From contig CM056875.1 of NCBI GenBank assembly GCA_029876055.1, positions 3,559,001 to 3,623,000 on the forward strand: 64,000 nt of DNA, read 5' to 3'. The position numbers were made by a program, and so were the translations under genes. Of this stretch, positions 55,874-64,000 are shown in pieces. This DNA is from Madurella fahalii (taxonomy: Eukaryota > Ascomycota > Sordariomycetes > Sordariales). How positions within the stretch are numbered: the first letter of the stretch is position 1; the number at the start of each line of letters is the position of its first letter. Below the pieces are notes generated by a model. It worked only from the letters and a program-made list of their open reading frames with translations, did not search any database and was not told where the DNA came from.

Positions 55874-56431
55874 ATGGCCAAGGTCAGCGCAAGTGAGTAA
55901 CCTTTTTGCCCTTTGGACAACCTTCCTGGATTCTTGAGAATTAACAAGCGCGCCTGCAGACGTTTCGTCCTCGAGGCGCAAGTCTCGCAAGGCCCACTTC
56001 AGTGCGCCTTCGAGCGTCCGCCGCGACATCATGAGCGCTCCGCTCAGCAAGGAGCTCCGTGAGAAGTACAACGTATGTTCTTGAAGCTCGCGCGATTTCA
56101 AGCCGCTACTGTTCCCGGGTAATGAGCTGACATACTCGCGCGCCAGGTCCGGAGCATCCCCATCCGCAAGGACGACGAGGTCCAGATCGTTCGCGGCCTG
56201 AACAAGGACAAGGAGGGCAAGGTTACCTCGGTCTACCGTCTCAAATACGTCATCCACGTTGAGCGTGTCACCCGGGAGAAGGCCACCGGCGCCAGCGTGC
56301 CGCTCGGCATCCACCCCAGCAACGTCGTCATCACCAAACTCAAGCTTGACAAGGACCGCGAGAACATCCTCGCCCGCATCAAGGCTGGTCGTGAGCAGGC
56401 CGCCAAGAGCAAGGGCAAGGCCACGGCCTGA
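55874..56431 (+). CDS. RPL26: 60S ribosomal protein L26 (uL24)
   Basis: A large-subunit protein near the peptide exit tunnel. Three exons: MAKVSA (start 55874, donor GTGAGT), then NVSSSRRKSRKAHFSAPSS to EKYN (donor GTATGT), then VRSIPIRKDDEVQIVRG to the stop at 56429-56431. About 137 residues. The KOW motif region (IRKDDEVQIVRGLNKDKEGKV) and VPLGIHPSNVVITKLKLDKDR match the family. Length and introns are as usual for Pezizomycotina L26, with a short Lys-rich tail (AAKSKGKATA). Confidence 0.97.
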
Positions 56432-57643
56432 GGTGCCGGTATCGCGTGGGAGGAAATGAGAAATTGACGACAAAAACAAAAAGGACTCGGTTCGGCTGCG
56501 ACGGAGACGAATACCCCCACCCATTGCTCCTCGTCAAGGGACCACCCGGTCGGCGCTGGCGTCTTTTGCGGCTTCTTGTTTTCGGTTGCAGAATTCGGCG
56601 GATGTCTTCCGCCGCATGACAGCACGGGACGGACTCGGGATTTAGATGCAGTGTCAACGAATCGAGACGTTGTTCTCAATGGCCATTTCACAATGCCAGT
56701 CGCCTTGCGCTTGCTGTGAAATGCTCCATGGGAGGTTCTCCCGAAGCTCACGCCTCGCATATTGCTCAGAGGCCGTTATTTTAAACCGCCGTTGACTTGG
56801 TGTGACATGTACTCCGGACTAACAATCACAGTCGTAGACACGGCGCGAGATACGCGACCAGGGAGTTTTTAAGAGTTTCCACCATCCCCGGATGCCTGCA
56901 AAGGTAGGACATGACCGCTAGGATATCTCCGCGTTAACCACTTAGACCCATGGTTCTCGAGGTATACGACTGGCGAAGAGCAAACCCAGCACGGGGGACA
57001 ATCACCAGATCTCCCTTGCTCTCGCCTGCAGACTTCCATGGAGATGCTTCGATGAACATGGGGGTTTGATGGCGAGGCACATGACGATCGCATCAGACAC
57101 TGGATGCTGACAGGCCATCGGATGTGCAAGGATGTCTATCGCAAGCAGTGTTTTAGCAATAGGTGCGATACCCAGTAAGATATGTATTCTGGTCATCGGA
57201 GTATTCCACGTTGCTATTCAGATCATTCGAGTTTTGTATCGAGGTGATTGTTCTGTGCCGTGGTTGCCGGCTCCGGATTGCGGCTGTTGGTCCTTCGGTT
57301 GTCGGTGGTTGTTGTTGTGGTGATCACAGCTGGTTGCCAGGTCGCCGTCCACCCACCTTTCTGTGACGGCGGCTCCCCACTCCCGCGAATCGCCCCAGTG
57401 GCCTGCGCTTAACGAAGCCAACGCGCACACTCTTGTCATTGGGAACAGCATGCACCTGGCTAGCGCCCCGTAATCTTGTCTATTGCTGTCAAAACTGACA
57501 TTCGCAACCGACCTGGGCGTTTAAGGCTCCGCCAAGGGCGGCTGGCACCCTTCCTCGCCCTTAAACTTCGGACCGCCTCCTCTAGCTCGAGTTGATCGAC
57601 TGTTCGACCACTCGACCCCGCCGCGCCGTCGACACCGGGCAAG
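56432..57643. other. Intergenic, RPL26 3' flank and HYM1 promoter
   Basis: 1,212 bases with no supported gene. A stretch on the minus strand near 56895-56960 looks vaguely like a tRNA D arm but lacks the rest. Short TTG/GTT-rich runs occur at 57270-57325. Confidence 0.4.
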
Positions 57644-58995
57644 ATGTCCTTCTTCTTTGGCCGAACCCGCACGAGGACAAACACGGTAGACCTTGCCAGA
57701 CAGGCGAGAGACCATGTCACAAAACTCGAGGGACCGGCGGGCGCCGCAAAGGTAAACAACTGCCCGAGATTGCCCCGCCGAACAACGCATTCATATCATC
57801 CCACTGACTCGCAGCTAGGCCGAAGAGCTCGCAAAGGTGCTCTCGCAGATGAAACAGGTTCTGCAGGGCACACATGGTACGTCTATCAGAAGGGAAAGGG
57901 GAAAGGGGGAAATGCCCGCCGACGAATTGCCTAGCTGATAACGCAACTCGGCAAAACAGAGTCAGAAGCGAACCCCGAGCAGATCTACCAATTGGTGACG
58001 GGCGTGCTCGAAGAAGATCTCCTCTACCTCTTGGCCGTGAACCTCCACCGCCTGCCGTTCGAGTCGCGCAAGGACACCCAAGTCATCTTCTCGTACATCT
58101 TCCGCTTCCGGCCGCCGGCGGGACCGCCCAAGCCCGAACCGCTCGCCCTCGCCTGGGTCGTCGAGAAACGGCCGCAGGTGTTGGTGGAGTTGTGCAGGGG
58201 GTACGACCACAAGGAGAGCGCCACGCCCGCGGGCACCGTGCTTCGCGAGGTGCTCAAGAACGAGGCGGCTGCGGCGATCATACTGTACGATGACGGAGAC
58301 GAGCCGGGGTCGAGCGCGAGGGGCGTGGGGGGTATTAACCAGGACCGGCCGCAGACGGGCAGGGGGGTCTTTTGGATGTTTTTCGACTGGATCGATAGGG
58401 GATCTTTCGAAGTGGCCGCAGATGCGTTCACGACCTTTAGGGTGAGCATGACGTCCCCGACCAGCGAGAGACCGGGCGGTGGCCTGGATGGATTGAGCTA
58501 ACACTTTGCGTTCTTCTCCCTCGCCAGGAAATCCTGACCAAGCACAAAGAGCTCGTCCCCCACTACCTCGCCGTAAACTTTGAGCTCTTCTTCGAAAAGT
58601 ACAACAGGACGCTGGTCCAGTCCAACAGCTACGTCACCAAGCGGCAATCCATCAAGCTGCTCGGCGAGATCCTCCTGGACCGGTCCAACTACAACGTCAT
58701 GACGGCCTACGTCGACCGCGGCGAGCACCTCAAGATCTGCATGAACCTGCTGCGCGACGACCGCAAGATGGTGCAGTACGAGGGCTTCCACGTCTTCAAG
58801 GTCTTCGTGGCCAACCCGCACAAGTCGGTGCCCGTGCAGAAGATCCTGCTCATGAACCGCGAGAAGCTGCTGCACTTCTTGTCGCACTTCCTAGAGGACC
58901 GGACCGACGACGAGCAGTTTATCGACGAGCGCGAGTTCCTGATCAAGCAGATCCGGAACATGCCGCCGACCCCCGTGCCGCCGCCTCAGCGGTAG
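57644..58995 (+). CDS. Mo25-family scaffold protein HymA/Hym1
   Basis: The Mo25/Cab39 armadillo-like scaffold that acts with germinal-centre kinases in the RAM/MOR network controlling NDR kinases (Cbk1/COT-1), polarity and conidiophore development; HymA is the Aspergillus name. Four exons join as MSFFFGRTRTRTNTVDLARQ..AAK / AEELAKVLSQMKQVLQGTH / ESEANPEQIYQLVTGVLEEDL.. / EILTKHKELVPHYLAVNFE... Donors are GTAAAC, GTACGT and GTGAGC. Family blocks YNRTLVQSNSYVTKRQSIK, LLGEILLDRSNYNVM and YEGFHVFKVFVANPHK are intact. An insert near DEPGSSARGVGGINQDRPQT is species-specific. Start at 57644, stop at 58993-58995. Confidence 0.95.
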
Positions 58996-59610
58996 GTCCT
59001 TTGAGGTGGTGGTACGCGTCAGCAGCAAGAGTTGGGATCCGTTGCGGAGGAGACGGAGTGAAGAGATGTGGAGAGGGAAGGCGTTGGGGCGTAAGATATT
59101 CATCGGTTCGGCAGATCGGGAAATCAAAGCATTTCATGCATGGGCCATGCGTAGCATATCTTTTTTTTCTTTCTCTTTTTCTTTTATCTCTCCTTTTCTT
59201 TGGGGCGAGGGATTAAGGGTAACAAACTATGACTATTACACGACTTACTATGAGCTTTACAGGGTCCAGCATTCTGGTGGTCAGTCGGACTTGTCCGTTG
59301 TCTTCCAAGTTTGTTTTCTTCACTGATAGTCAGTCACATAGATAACTGGGCGTCCTAAATTCGAATAGCATTGCATTCTGAAAATCTGGCCACGTGGGAT
59401 GTTAGGTTATCACCATAGCTCTGGCCCCAGCAAGAAGGGGGGAAATACGAAGCAACTGCTGCCCAGTGGCGACGGCGTAGTCTCATAGCGACTGAAATGG
59501 GGGATAAAAGAAAAGAAAAAAAAGCAACGACATGTTTCGGCCTTCTCCGTCCAGACCTTTCCAGGAGGACCCCGTCAACCTCCTCCCTATCCCTTTCCCT
59601 TACCGACATC
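58996..59610. other. Convergent 3' flanks, HYM1 and AT-hook gene
   Basis: 615 bases between facing stops. A T-rich stretch at 59159-59205 is compatible with 3' UTR processing. No gene or RNA gene is supported. Confidence 0.45.
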
Positions 59611-60996
59611 CTAGGTATCTAGGCAAACCCGGAAGGAATAATCCTCCCACCTCGGAGCAAGCCCCCCGGACACGCCGACCCTGTGACCCACAAAGTCAAC
59701 CTCGTCGCCCAGCACCGGAAAGCTAGCGACCCCCCGGAACGACGTAACCCCTGACCAGCCGTCCGCGGCGAAATCCGCATAACCCGCCCGCGTTTCGGGG
59801 TACACCGCCCCGCTCAGCGAGTTGCGGCAGCGGAAGGCAAAGTAGACGCGGTGCGCCGCGCCGGACGGCTCGACGGCGCTCTCGGCCGGGTGGGGCGTGG
59901 CCTTACGTTTCCGTGTCTCGATGCCGGTGTCGCCATCCCACCCCGCCCCGTGCTCGGCGTGGGTCCCGTCCCCGTCGGCATTGGCGGCGGCGGCGGCGGC
60001 GGTTGTGGCCTGGCGGTGCACCCCAACCTGAACTCCCCCTGGCTGCTGCTCGGGCGGGTCCTGCGCCTTGATAAATTCCCTGATGGCGTGCTCCGAGAGG
60101 TTGAGCCGCATCGTGCCATGGATGACGCCCAAGTCGAAGGAGGCGGCCAGGAGGATGGCGTTGGCGTTGCCGTCTGGGAGGCTGAGGCTGATGTCGAGCG
60201 TCTTTGGCGCCAGCGCCCACATGCGCGAGCGGGCGTTGATGCTCGGGCAGTCGACTTGGTACGTTCCCGCGAGCTCGGTTAAGGTGGGGAGTCTGCGGAA
60301 GGGCTCTGGCTGAGGTGGAATGTGTGCCGACGGGATTGCGGGGCCGCCTCCGCCAGCGTTGAGGAGGCCGTCGAGGCTGGTTTCGGTATTGTTGGCTGCC
60401 GTGGAAGGCGGGCACTGGATCTCTTGCGGAAACGGAGCAAGCTGGCTGGCTTGGGCGGCATCACCAGGTGTATTGCTCACGACAACGGTCTCATACTTTC
60501 TGGGACGGCCCCGGCGCCGAGGTGGGTTGTTGCTTGGGACGACTGAGCTCGGCTCCGCGCCGGGATCGTTCTTGACCTTTGGAGGTCTGCCACGGCGCCG
60601 AGCCGGCAGAACAGCAGGGTAAGGTCCATTTTCATGTAAATTGGTATTCAGCTCGGGATCCGGATTCGGCGGAAGGACCGCCGAGGGTATCGCGTTGTCA
60701 GCACCGCCGTCGGCACCGGAAGGATTAATAGGAGTCTTTCTCGGACGGCCACGTCGGCGAGGGGCCGGGTTCCGAGGAATGCCTTCGCTCAAGCTCCGTA
60801 AATCGGGGCGTAATGTGCTCGCCCGAGGCGGAGTGCCAGCCGGTGCTTGGAGAACCGCGGCCGCTTGTTCGGCCATCAGGGGGGACTTCCTGGGACGTCC
60901 ACGACGGCGGGGAATAGTTTGTTGAGCATCTTGTGGAGCGGCCTCGCCGTCAAGCCGTGGCTGCTTTCTCGGTCGACCCCGAGGGCGACCTGTCAT
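59611..60996 (-). CDS. Protein with five AT-hooks and a fungal C-terminal domain
   Basis: An intronless 461-residue protein. Five AT-hook cores (RGRPRK or RGRPPK) lie at about residues 6-11, 30-37, 80-87, 133-140 and 160-167, spaced by Pro/Ala-rich linkers. This suggests binding to the minor groove of A/T-rich DNA. The C-terminal half is folded: LPTLTELAGTYQVDCPSIN, LDISLSLPDG, ILLAASFDLGVIHGTMRLN and VYFAFRCRNSLSGAV, then GDEVDFVGHRVG. This layout resembles a domain seen in many fungal hypothetical proteins, usually without AT-hooks. A role in chromatin or promoter architecture is inference. It has no obvious catalytic site. Confidence 0.85.
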   Translation of the reverse strand: MTGRPRGRPRKQPRLDGEAAPQDAQQTIPRRRGRPRKSPLMAEQAAAVLQAPAGTPPRASTLRPDLRSLSEGIPRNPAPRRRGRPRKTPINPSGADGGADNAIPSAVLPPNPDPELNTNLHENGPYPAVLPARRRGRPPKVKNDPGAEPSSVVPSNNPPRRRGRPRKYETVVVSNTPGDAAQASQLAPFPQEIQCPPSTAANNTETSLDGLLNAGGGGPAIPSAHIPPQPEPFRRLPTLTELAGTYQVDCPSINARSRMWALAPKTLDISLSLPDGNANAILLAASFDLGVIHGTMRLNLSEHAIREFIKAQDPPEQQPGGVQVGVHRQATTAAAAAANADGDGTHAEHGAGWDGDTGIETRKRKATPHPAESAVEPSGAAHRVYFAFRCRNSLSGAVYPETRAGYADFAADGWSGVTSFRGVASFPVLGDEVDFVGHRVGVSGGLAPRWEDYSFRVCLDT

Positions 60997-61693
60997 CCTC
61001 GCCGAGTTTCGCTTGCCGCACTAAAATCTTTGATCCTCGGAGGTGACCGAGAATGAAGTGACGAAAGAAATTGAACGCAGAGAAAGGTAGGTGTGGGTGG
61101 CCAAGCGGAGGGTAGCTAGCTTGGCCAGTGATTTTTTTATTGTGAAAGATTCAATCGAGTTCGTGATAGAAGCTGGGTGATCTACCTAGTAGAAACCGTG
61201 CTTGGTTGAGGAATCATTAGTTGTACACTTCGAGTTTATTTGCGAGTTGAGAGGATGCAGGCGCGAATGGATGCCCTCCTTCAGAGACCGCACTGCTCGC
61301 TCTCCGTGCCTTCCGCACTTCTGGCCAGTAGCGGATCGAGGTTGAGATATTGTAGGCCATTTAATGGTTTAGGGAAGAGCTCGGAAGGTCCCTACGGGAT
61401 AATATGATGGAGGTGTGATGTGGTGGACGGGGGCTCAGGGTAGGGTAACCGGAGCCTCGATGGTTTTGTTGCGAATACTATACCAGTGTCGGCTCTATTC
61501 TGAGGGCAATAATGAGGACTAGGTTCCTACCGAACAAGCGAGGGGGTATTAGTCTATCGATATTGATGTCCTTCTATCAGACTGGGCACTTCTCTATCTC
61601 GGAATCCCTCCTGGCCGGCCCGCCAAACGCCAGAGTCCATCACAATACCGCCTGGCATATTCTCACACCGTTGCCCCATCGTTCTACATAGCA
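60997..61693. other. Intergenic, AT-hook gene promoter and F-box 3' flank
   Basis: 697 bases with no supported gene. AT-rich stretches at 61120-61240 lie on the promoter side of the AT-hook gene. No repeat stands out. Confidence 0.45.
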
Positions 61694-62755
61694 TCACTGG
61701 GGCATTTCGCCATCATCAATATCATTGAGAATCTCGCCGTCGTCCGTGTCAGCCAGGTCCCAGGCATTTAGCATCCCGGTATCTGGGGTCTCCGTCTCTG
61801 GAATCTCTGTGAAGCAAGGCCCCGACTCCATCTCTCGGAACAGAGGAAACTGTCTCAGCTTTTCCGCATCATCCCGGATGCACACATCGGTCGAGGCGTC
61901 CCAGGTATGAATCTCACCACTAGGGGCCAGATGCACCAGCTCGGCACGCTTGGGATCTGCCATGGCTGTCGCCAAATGCTTCAGGCCTGCCCGCATCTCG
62001 TCTATCGGGTTCGTCCATTCCCAGGCGGTCGGAGGGTAACACCGTCTCGCCGAGTTGAGCTTGGGATTAACTTCGGATACTCTCCCTAGATAGAGGCTGA
62101 CGGTGAGTTCCCCCACCGAGACGGCCTGTCCCTCAAGCGGTTGGAGTGCGACCTGGCAGACGCACCGCATGCGGAGCCGGAGAGATCGTAGCCTTGAGAG
62201 TAGCGGTCTGATGTGGGGACAAAAGTGGATCGTGCCCGAGTCGTCGATAATATCTGTCCCGCAGAGATCGAGATCGAGCGAAGTAACGTGGGTCAGCAGG
62301 CTGATGTACGGCTCCAGGCTTCTCAGATGAAGGTAGTCCGGCTGCCAGGGGTCGGCCCGCCATTCCCTGTTCTGCCACCTCGCCGCGAAGCGCACGGTTT
62401 TGAGCTCCCTGAATTCCAGCAACATTAGACAGAAGCGGCCGAGGTTGGCGGGCGTGTTGAAGCACATCAAGTCCGGATCGCCCCACGGCCCGACCCCTTC
62501 CAGGACGATGTTGACGCATCGCAGGCTCTTCTTGAGCAGCGCTCGTGACTTGTCGAGGGATTTTGACTTGCGACTGACCAGGCGGCTGATGACTCTCGGG
62601 GTGTACTCAATCTTGGGATAAAAGGTGGGAAACGCGAGGCTGTACCATCGTTTGCATAGGGCCAAGCGACCTATGTCTTGCTGGAAAAACGACGGGGGGA
62701 GAAACTCGAGGATCATCAGCCAGATCTCGGGCGGCAGCTGAGGGACACGCTCCAT
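61694..62755 (-). CDS. F-box domain protein
   Basis: An intronless 353-residue protein. The first 45 residues form an F-box (VPQLPPEIWLMILEFLP, then LALCKRWYSLAFPTFY), which binds Skp1 in SCF ubiquitin ligases. The rest has short leucine-rich segments (LEPYISLLTHVTSLDLDLCG, LLSRLRSLRLRMRCV) without regular repeats, and an acidic C-terminus (DLADTDDGEILNDIDDGE). The start at 62755 follows directly on the F-box. The target protein is unknown. Such F-box genes are numerous and fast-evolving in filamentous fungi, so a precise orthologue is not expected. Confidence 0.82.
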   Translation of the reverse strand: MERVPQLPPEIWLMILEFLPPSFFQQDIGRLALCKRWYSLAFPTFYPKIEYTPRVISRLVSRKSKSLDKSRALLKKSLRCVNIVLEGVGPWGDPDLMCFNTPANLGRFCLMLLEFRELKTVRFAARWQNREWRADPWQPDYLHLRSLEPYISLLTHVTSLDLDLCGTDIIDDSGTIHFCPHIRPLLSRLRSLRLRMRCVCQVALQPLEGQAVSVGELTVSLYLGRVSEVNPKLNSARRCYPPTAWEWTNPIDEMRAGLKHLATAMADPKRAELVHLAPSGEIHTWDASTDVCIRDDAEKLRQFPLFREMESGPCFTEIPETETPDTGMLNAWDLADTDDGEILNDIDDGEMPQ

Positions 62756-63474
62756 GGCTCGTTCAGAGGGGTCTGGCTATCGGTTTGATCCGCCCGCGAG
62801 AAAAGCTGGACTGAGATGAGTGCTCATGGGGAGGAGGGACGCGATCACAATACCCAGCGTGTAAAAGAATTGGACTTGGTAAGTGAGGGATGCTCGGTCT
62901 GCGCTCCTACCCCGTGCCACCTTGGGGCTGACCGGGCTTGCTTATCAGGGAATCGGAGAGCCGGGGTTGCTTCATTGATTTGCATTGGTCAATCTCGCGT
63001 TGGCTTTCAGCAACGGAGAGCGCCGCCAGGCAGAAGCCACGCCAATGGCGATCAATGTTGATATAACAGAAGCTACGCAACAGCCAATCGATAATTGCGG
63101 GACGTCTCCCTCCCAATCGGTGAGCCTCAGCCATCGCCTGGGGGAGACTTCTCTGCAGGTGATACCGATCATGAGTGGTTGAGATTGAACAGTTTTCTTC
63201 AAGCTGAACAAGGGGCGCGTTACCGAATCTCGGCGTTGCCGTGGGTCCAGGCCCAGGTGCATGGCGGGGCATCTGGGGAAACGGTTTGTCATAATACAGC
63301 TGATTACGGTAATATGGTGATTATTTTCCACTACGCATCCAGCAGTGGGGCAGATGACAACCCGCGCTGGCTGCCCCTCGCTAAAAACGCCTTGTGTCTG
63401 ACAAAGTCATCGACTCGAGAAAAGCAATGAAGACGCCGAGAACGGCCCCTCGGTAGAAGCTCGCATAGAGTCCA
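62756..63474. promoter_or_regulatory. Divergent region, F-box / PLP-binding homologue
   Basis: 719 bases between divergent starts. Overlapping open frames on both strands at 62972-63331 look somewhat protein-like but have no splice or start support. Upstream of 63475 the frame stays open to about 63385, so the true start could be further left. Confidence 0.4.
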
Positions 63475-64000
63475 TGATGAGTGTGGCAGAGATGAAGATT
63501 GATCCGGCAAGAGCAAGTGCTCTTATTTCCCAGTTGCAGGGCGTCAACGAGAGAATCGCAGCAGTTGCAAAGGGGCGCGCAGTAAGTATTCTCCAGTAGA
63601 GAAGACGGTTGGGAGACAGGAGGCCCCCTGTGGTCTTCTTTAATATGCCGTGTTCATGATGTCTAACGATGCTGCTCAAGGTGCGGTTAGTGGCGGTTTC
63701 GAAACTAAAGCCGGTTAATGACATCCTCGCCCTCCACGAGGCTCCCGCACGGCAATTGCATTTTGGCGAGAACTACTCGCAGGAGCTCGGCCAGAAAGCC
63801 GAGTTGTTGCCCAGGTCAATCCTGTGGCACTTTATCGGCGGGCTGCAGTCAGGTATGCACTACTCTTACAACCACAAAGCCTAGAACGACACTGAAAATG
63901 ATGGTCTGCAGGGCATTGCAAAAACCTGGCCAAGATCCCCAACCTCTGGTGCGTCTCCAGCATCGACACGCTAAAGAAGGCGCAACTACTGGATAAGCAC
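63475..64000 (+). CDS. YggS/PLPBP-family PLP-binding protein (5' part)
   Basis: A pyridoxal-phosphate homeostasis protein of the YggS/PROSC family (yeast YBL036C). It has no known enzymatic activity but keeps PLP balanced. Three exons are visible: 63475-63581, 63681-63852 and 63912 to the edge, with donors GTAAGT and GTATGC and acceptors CTCAAG and CTGCAG. The PLP lysine lies in RLVAVSKLKPVNDIL, followed by FGENYSQELGQKAELLP and LWHFIGGLQSGHCKNLAKI. The protein is cut by the window end after TLKKAQLLDKH. The ATG at 63475 is a best choice; a second ATG follows directly at 63478 and the frame is open upstream. Confidence 0.92.

Noticed and set aside
56890..56965. Minus-strand stretch with GTCTAAGTGGTTAACGC, like a tRNA D arm
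   Set aside because: No matching B box (GTTCGANNC) and no seven-base acceptor stem pair at a fitting distance.
62972..63331. 119-codon minus-strand frame with a hydrophobic segment
   Set aside because: An overlapping plus-strand frame looks equally protein-like, and neither has start or splice support.
1..64000. Search for a transposon, secondary-metabolite cluster, 5S rRNA or CRISPR
   Set aside because: No transposase, reverse transcriptase, PKS/NRPS, 5S-like sequence or spaced repeat array was seen. The genes are mostly conserved housekeeping ones.

Overview
This window is nuclear DNA from a filamentous ascomycete (Pezizomycotina). The protein set is most like Sordariomycetes, and Sordariales/Chaetomiaceae is my best guess. 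The reasons are short spliceosomal introns (about 50-250 nt) with GTRNGT donors and CTRAC-like branch points, GC-rich third positions, and fungal genes such as the ARS-binding protein Abp2, HymA/Hym1, the RPC82 form of the Pol III subunit, and a GEN1/Yen1 resolvase with a long variable tail. The taxon itself is inferred, not shown.

Layout, left to right. 0-11 kb: an F-box-like/LRR protein, a possible 69-aa orphan gene, the mitochondrial GTP/GDP carrier (GGC1), the RNA polymerase III subunit RPC82, complex III core protein 2 (QCR2) and the ATP synthase epsilon subunit (ATP15). 11-22 kb: the NatC subunit NAA35/MAK10, a peroxisomal PMP47-type carrier, Abp2, and a type II membrane protein resembling family 32 glycosyltransferases without the metal-binding motif. 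22-38 kb: a 935-aa protein with an N-terminal eIF4E-binding motif, a dynactin Arp10/Arp11-like protein, GEN1, the SWI/SNF subunit SNF12 and a PDK1/PKH kinase. 38-46.8 kb: a less conserved stretch with a 116-bp (GAAAAAAA)n tract, a many-intron orphan gene, a conserved fungal protein of unknown role and a BTB protein. 47.8-59 kb: cytosolic isoleucyl-tRNA synthetase, a tiny twin-CX9C gene (NDUFAF8-like), an SFI1-type centrin-binding repeat protein, ribosomal protein L26 and HYM1/HymA. 59-64 kb: a five-AT-hook protein, an F-box protein and the 5' part of a PLP-binding YggS/PLPBP homologue cut by the window end.

Most of the window is ordinary housekeeping sequence on both strands. Four nuclear genes for mitochondrial function (GGC1, QCR2, ATP15, the NDUFAF8-like gene) lie in the window, and QCR2 and ATP15 are tandem neighbours. 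I found no rRNA or convincing tRNA gene, no intact transposon, no CRISPR and no secondary-metabolite cluster. The most useful non-obvious observations are two GC-AG introns, two small spliced genes that simple ORF calling would miss, the putative eIF4E-binding protein, the AT-hook/fungal-domain fusion, the glycosyltransferase-like protein lacking DXD, and the orphan gene next to the purine tract. I do not see a clearly new multi-gene system.
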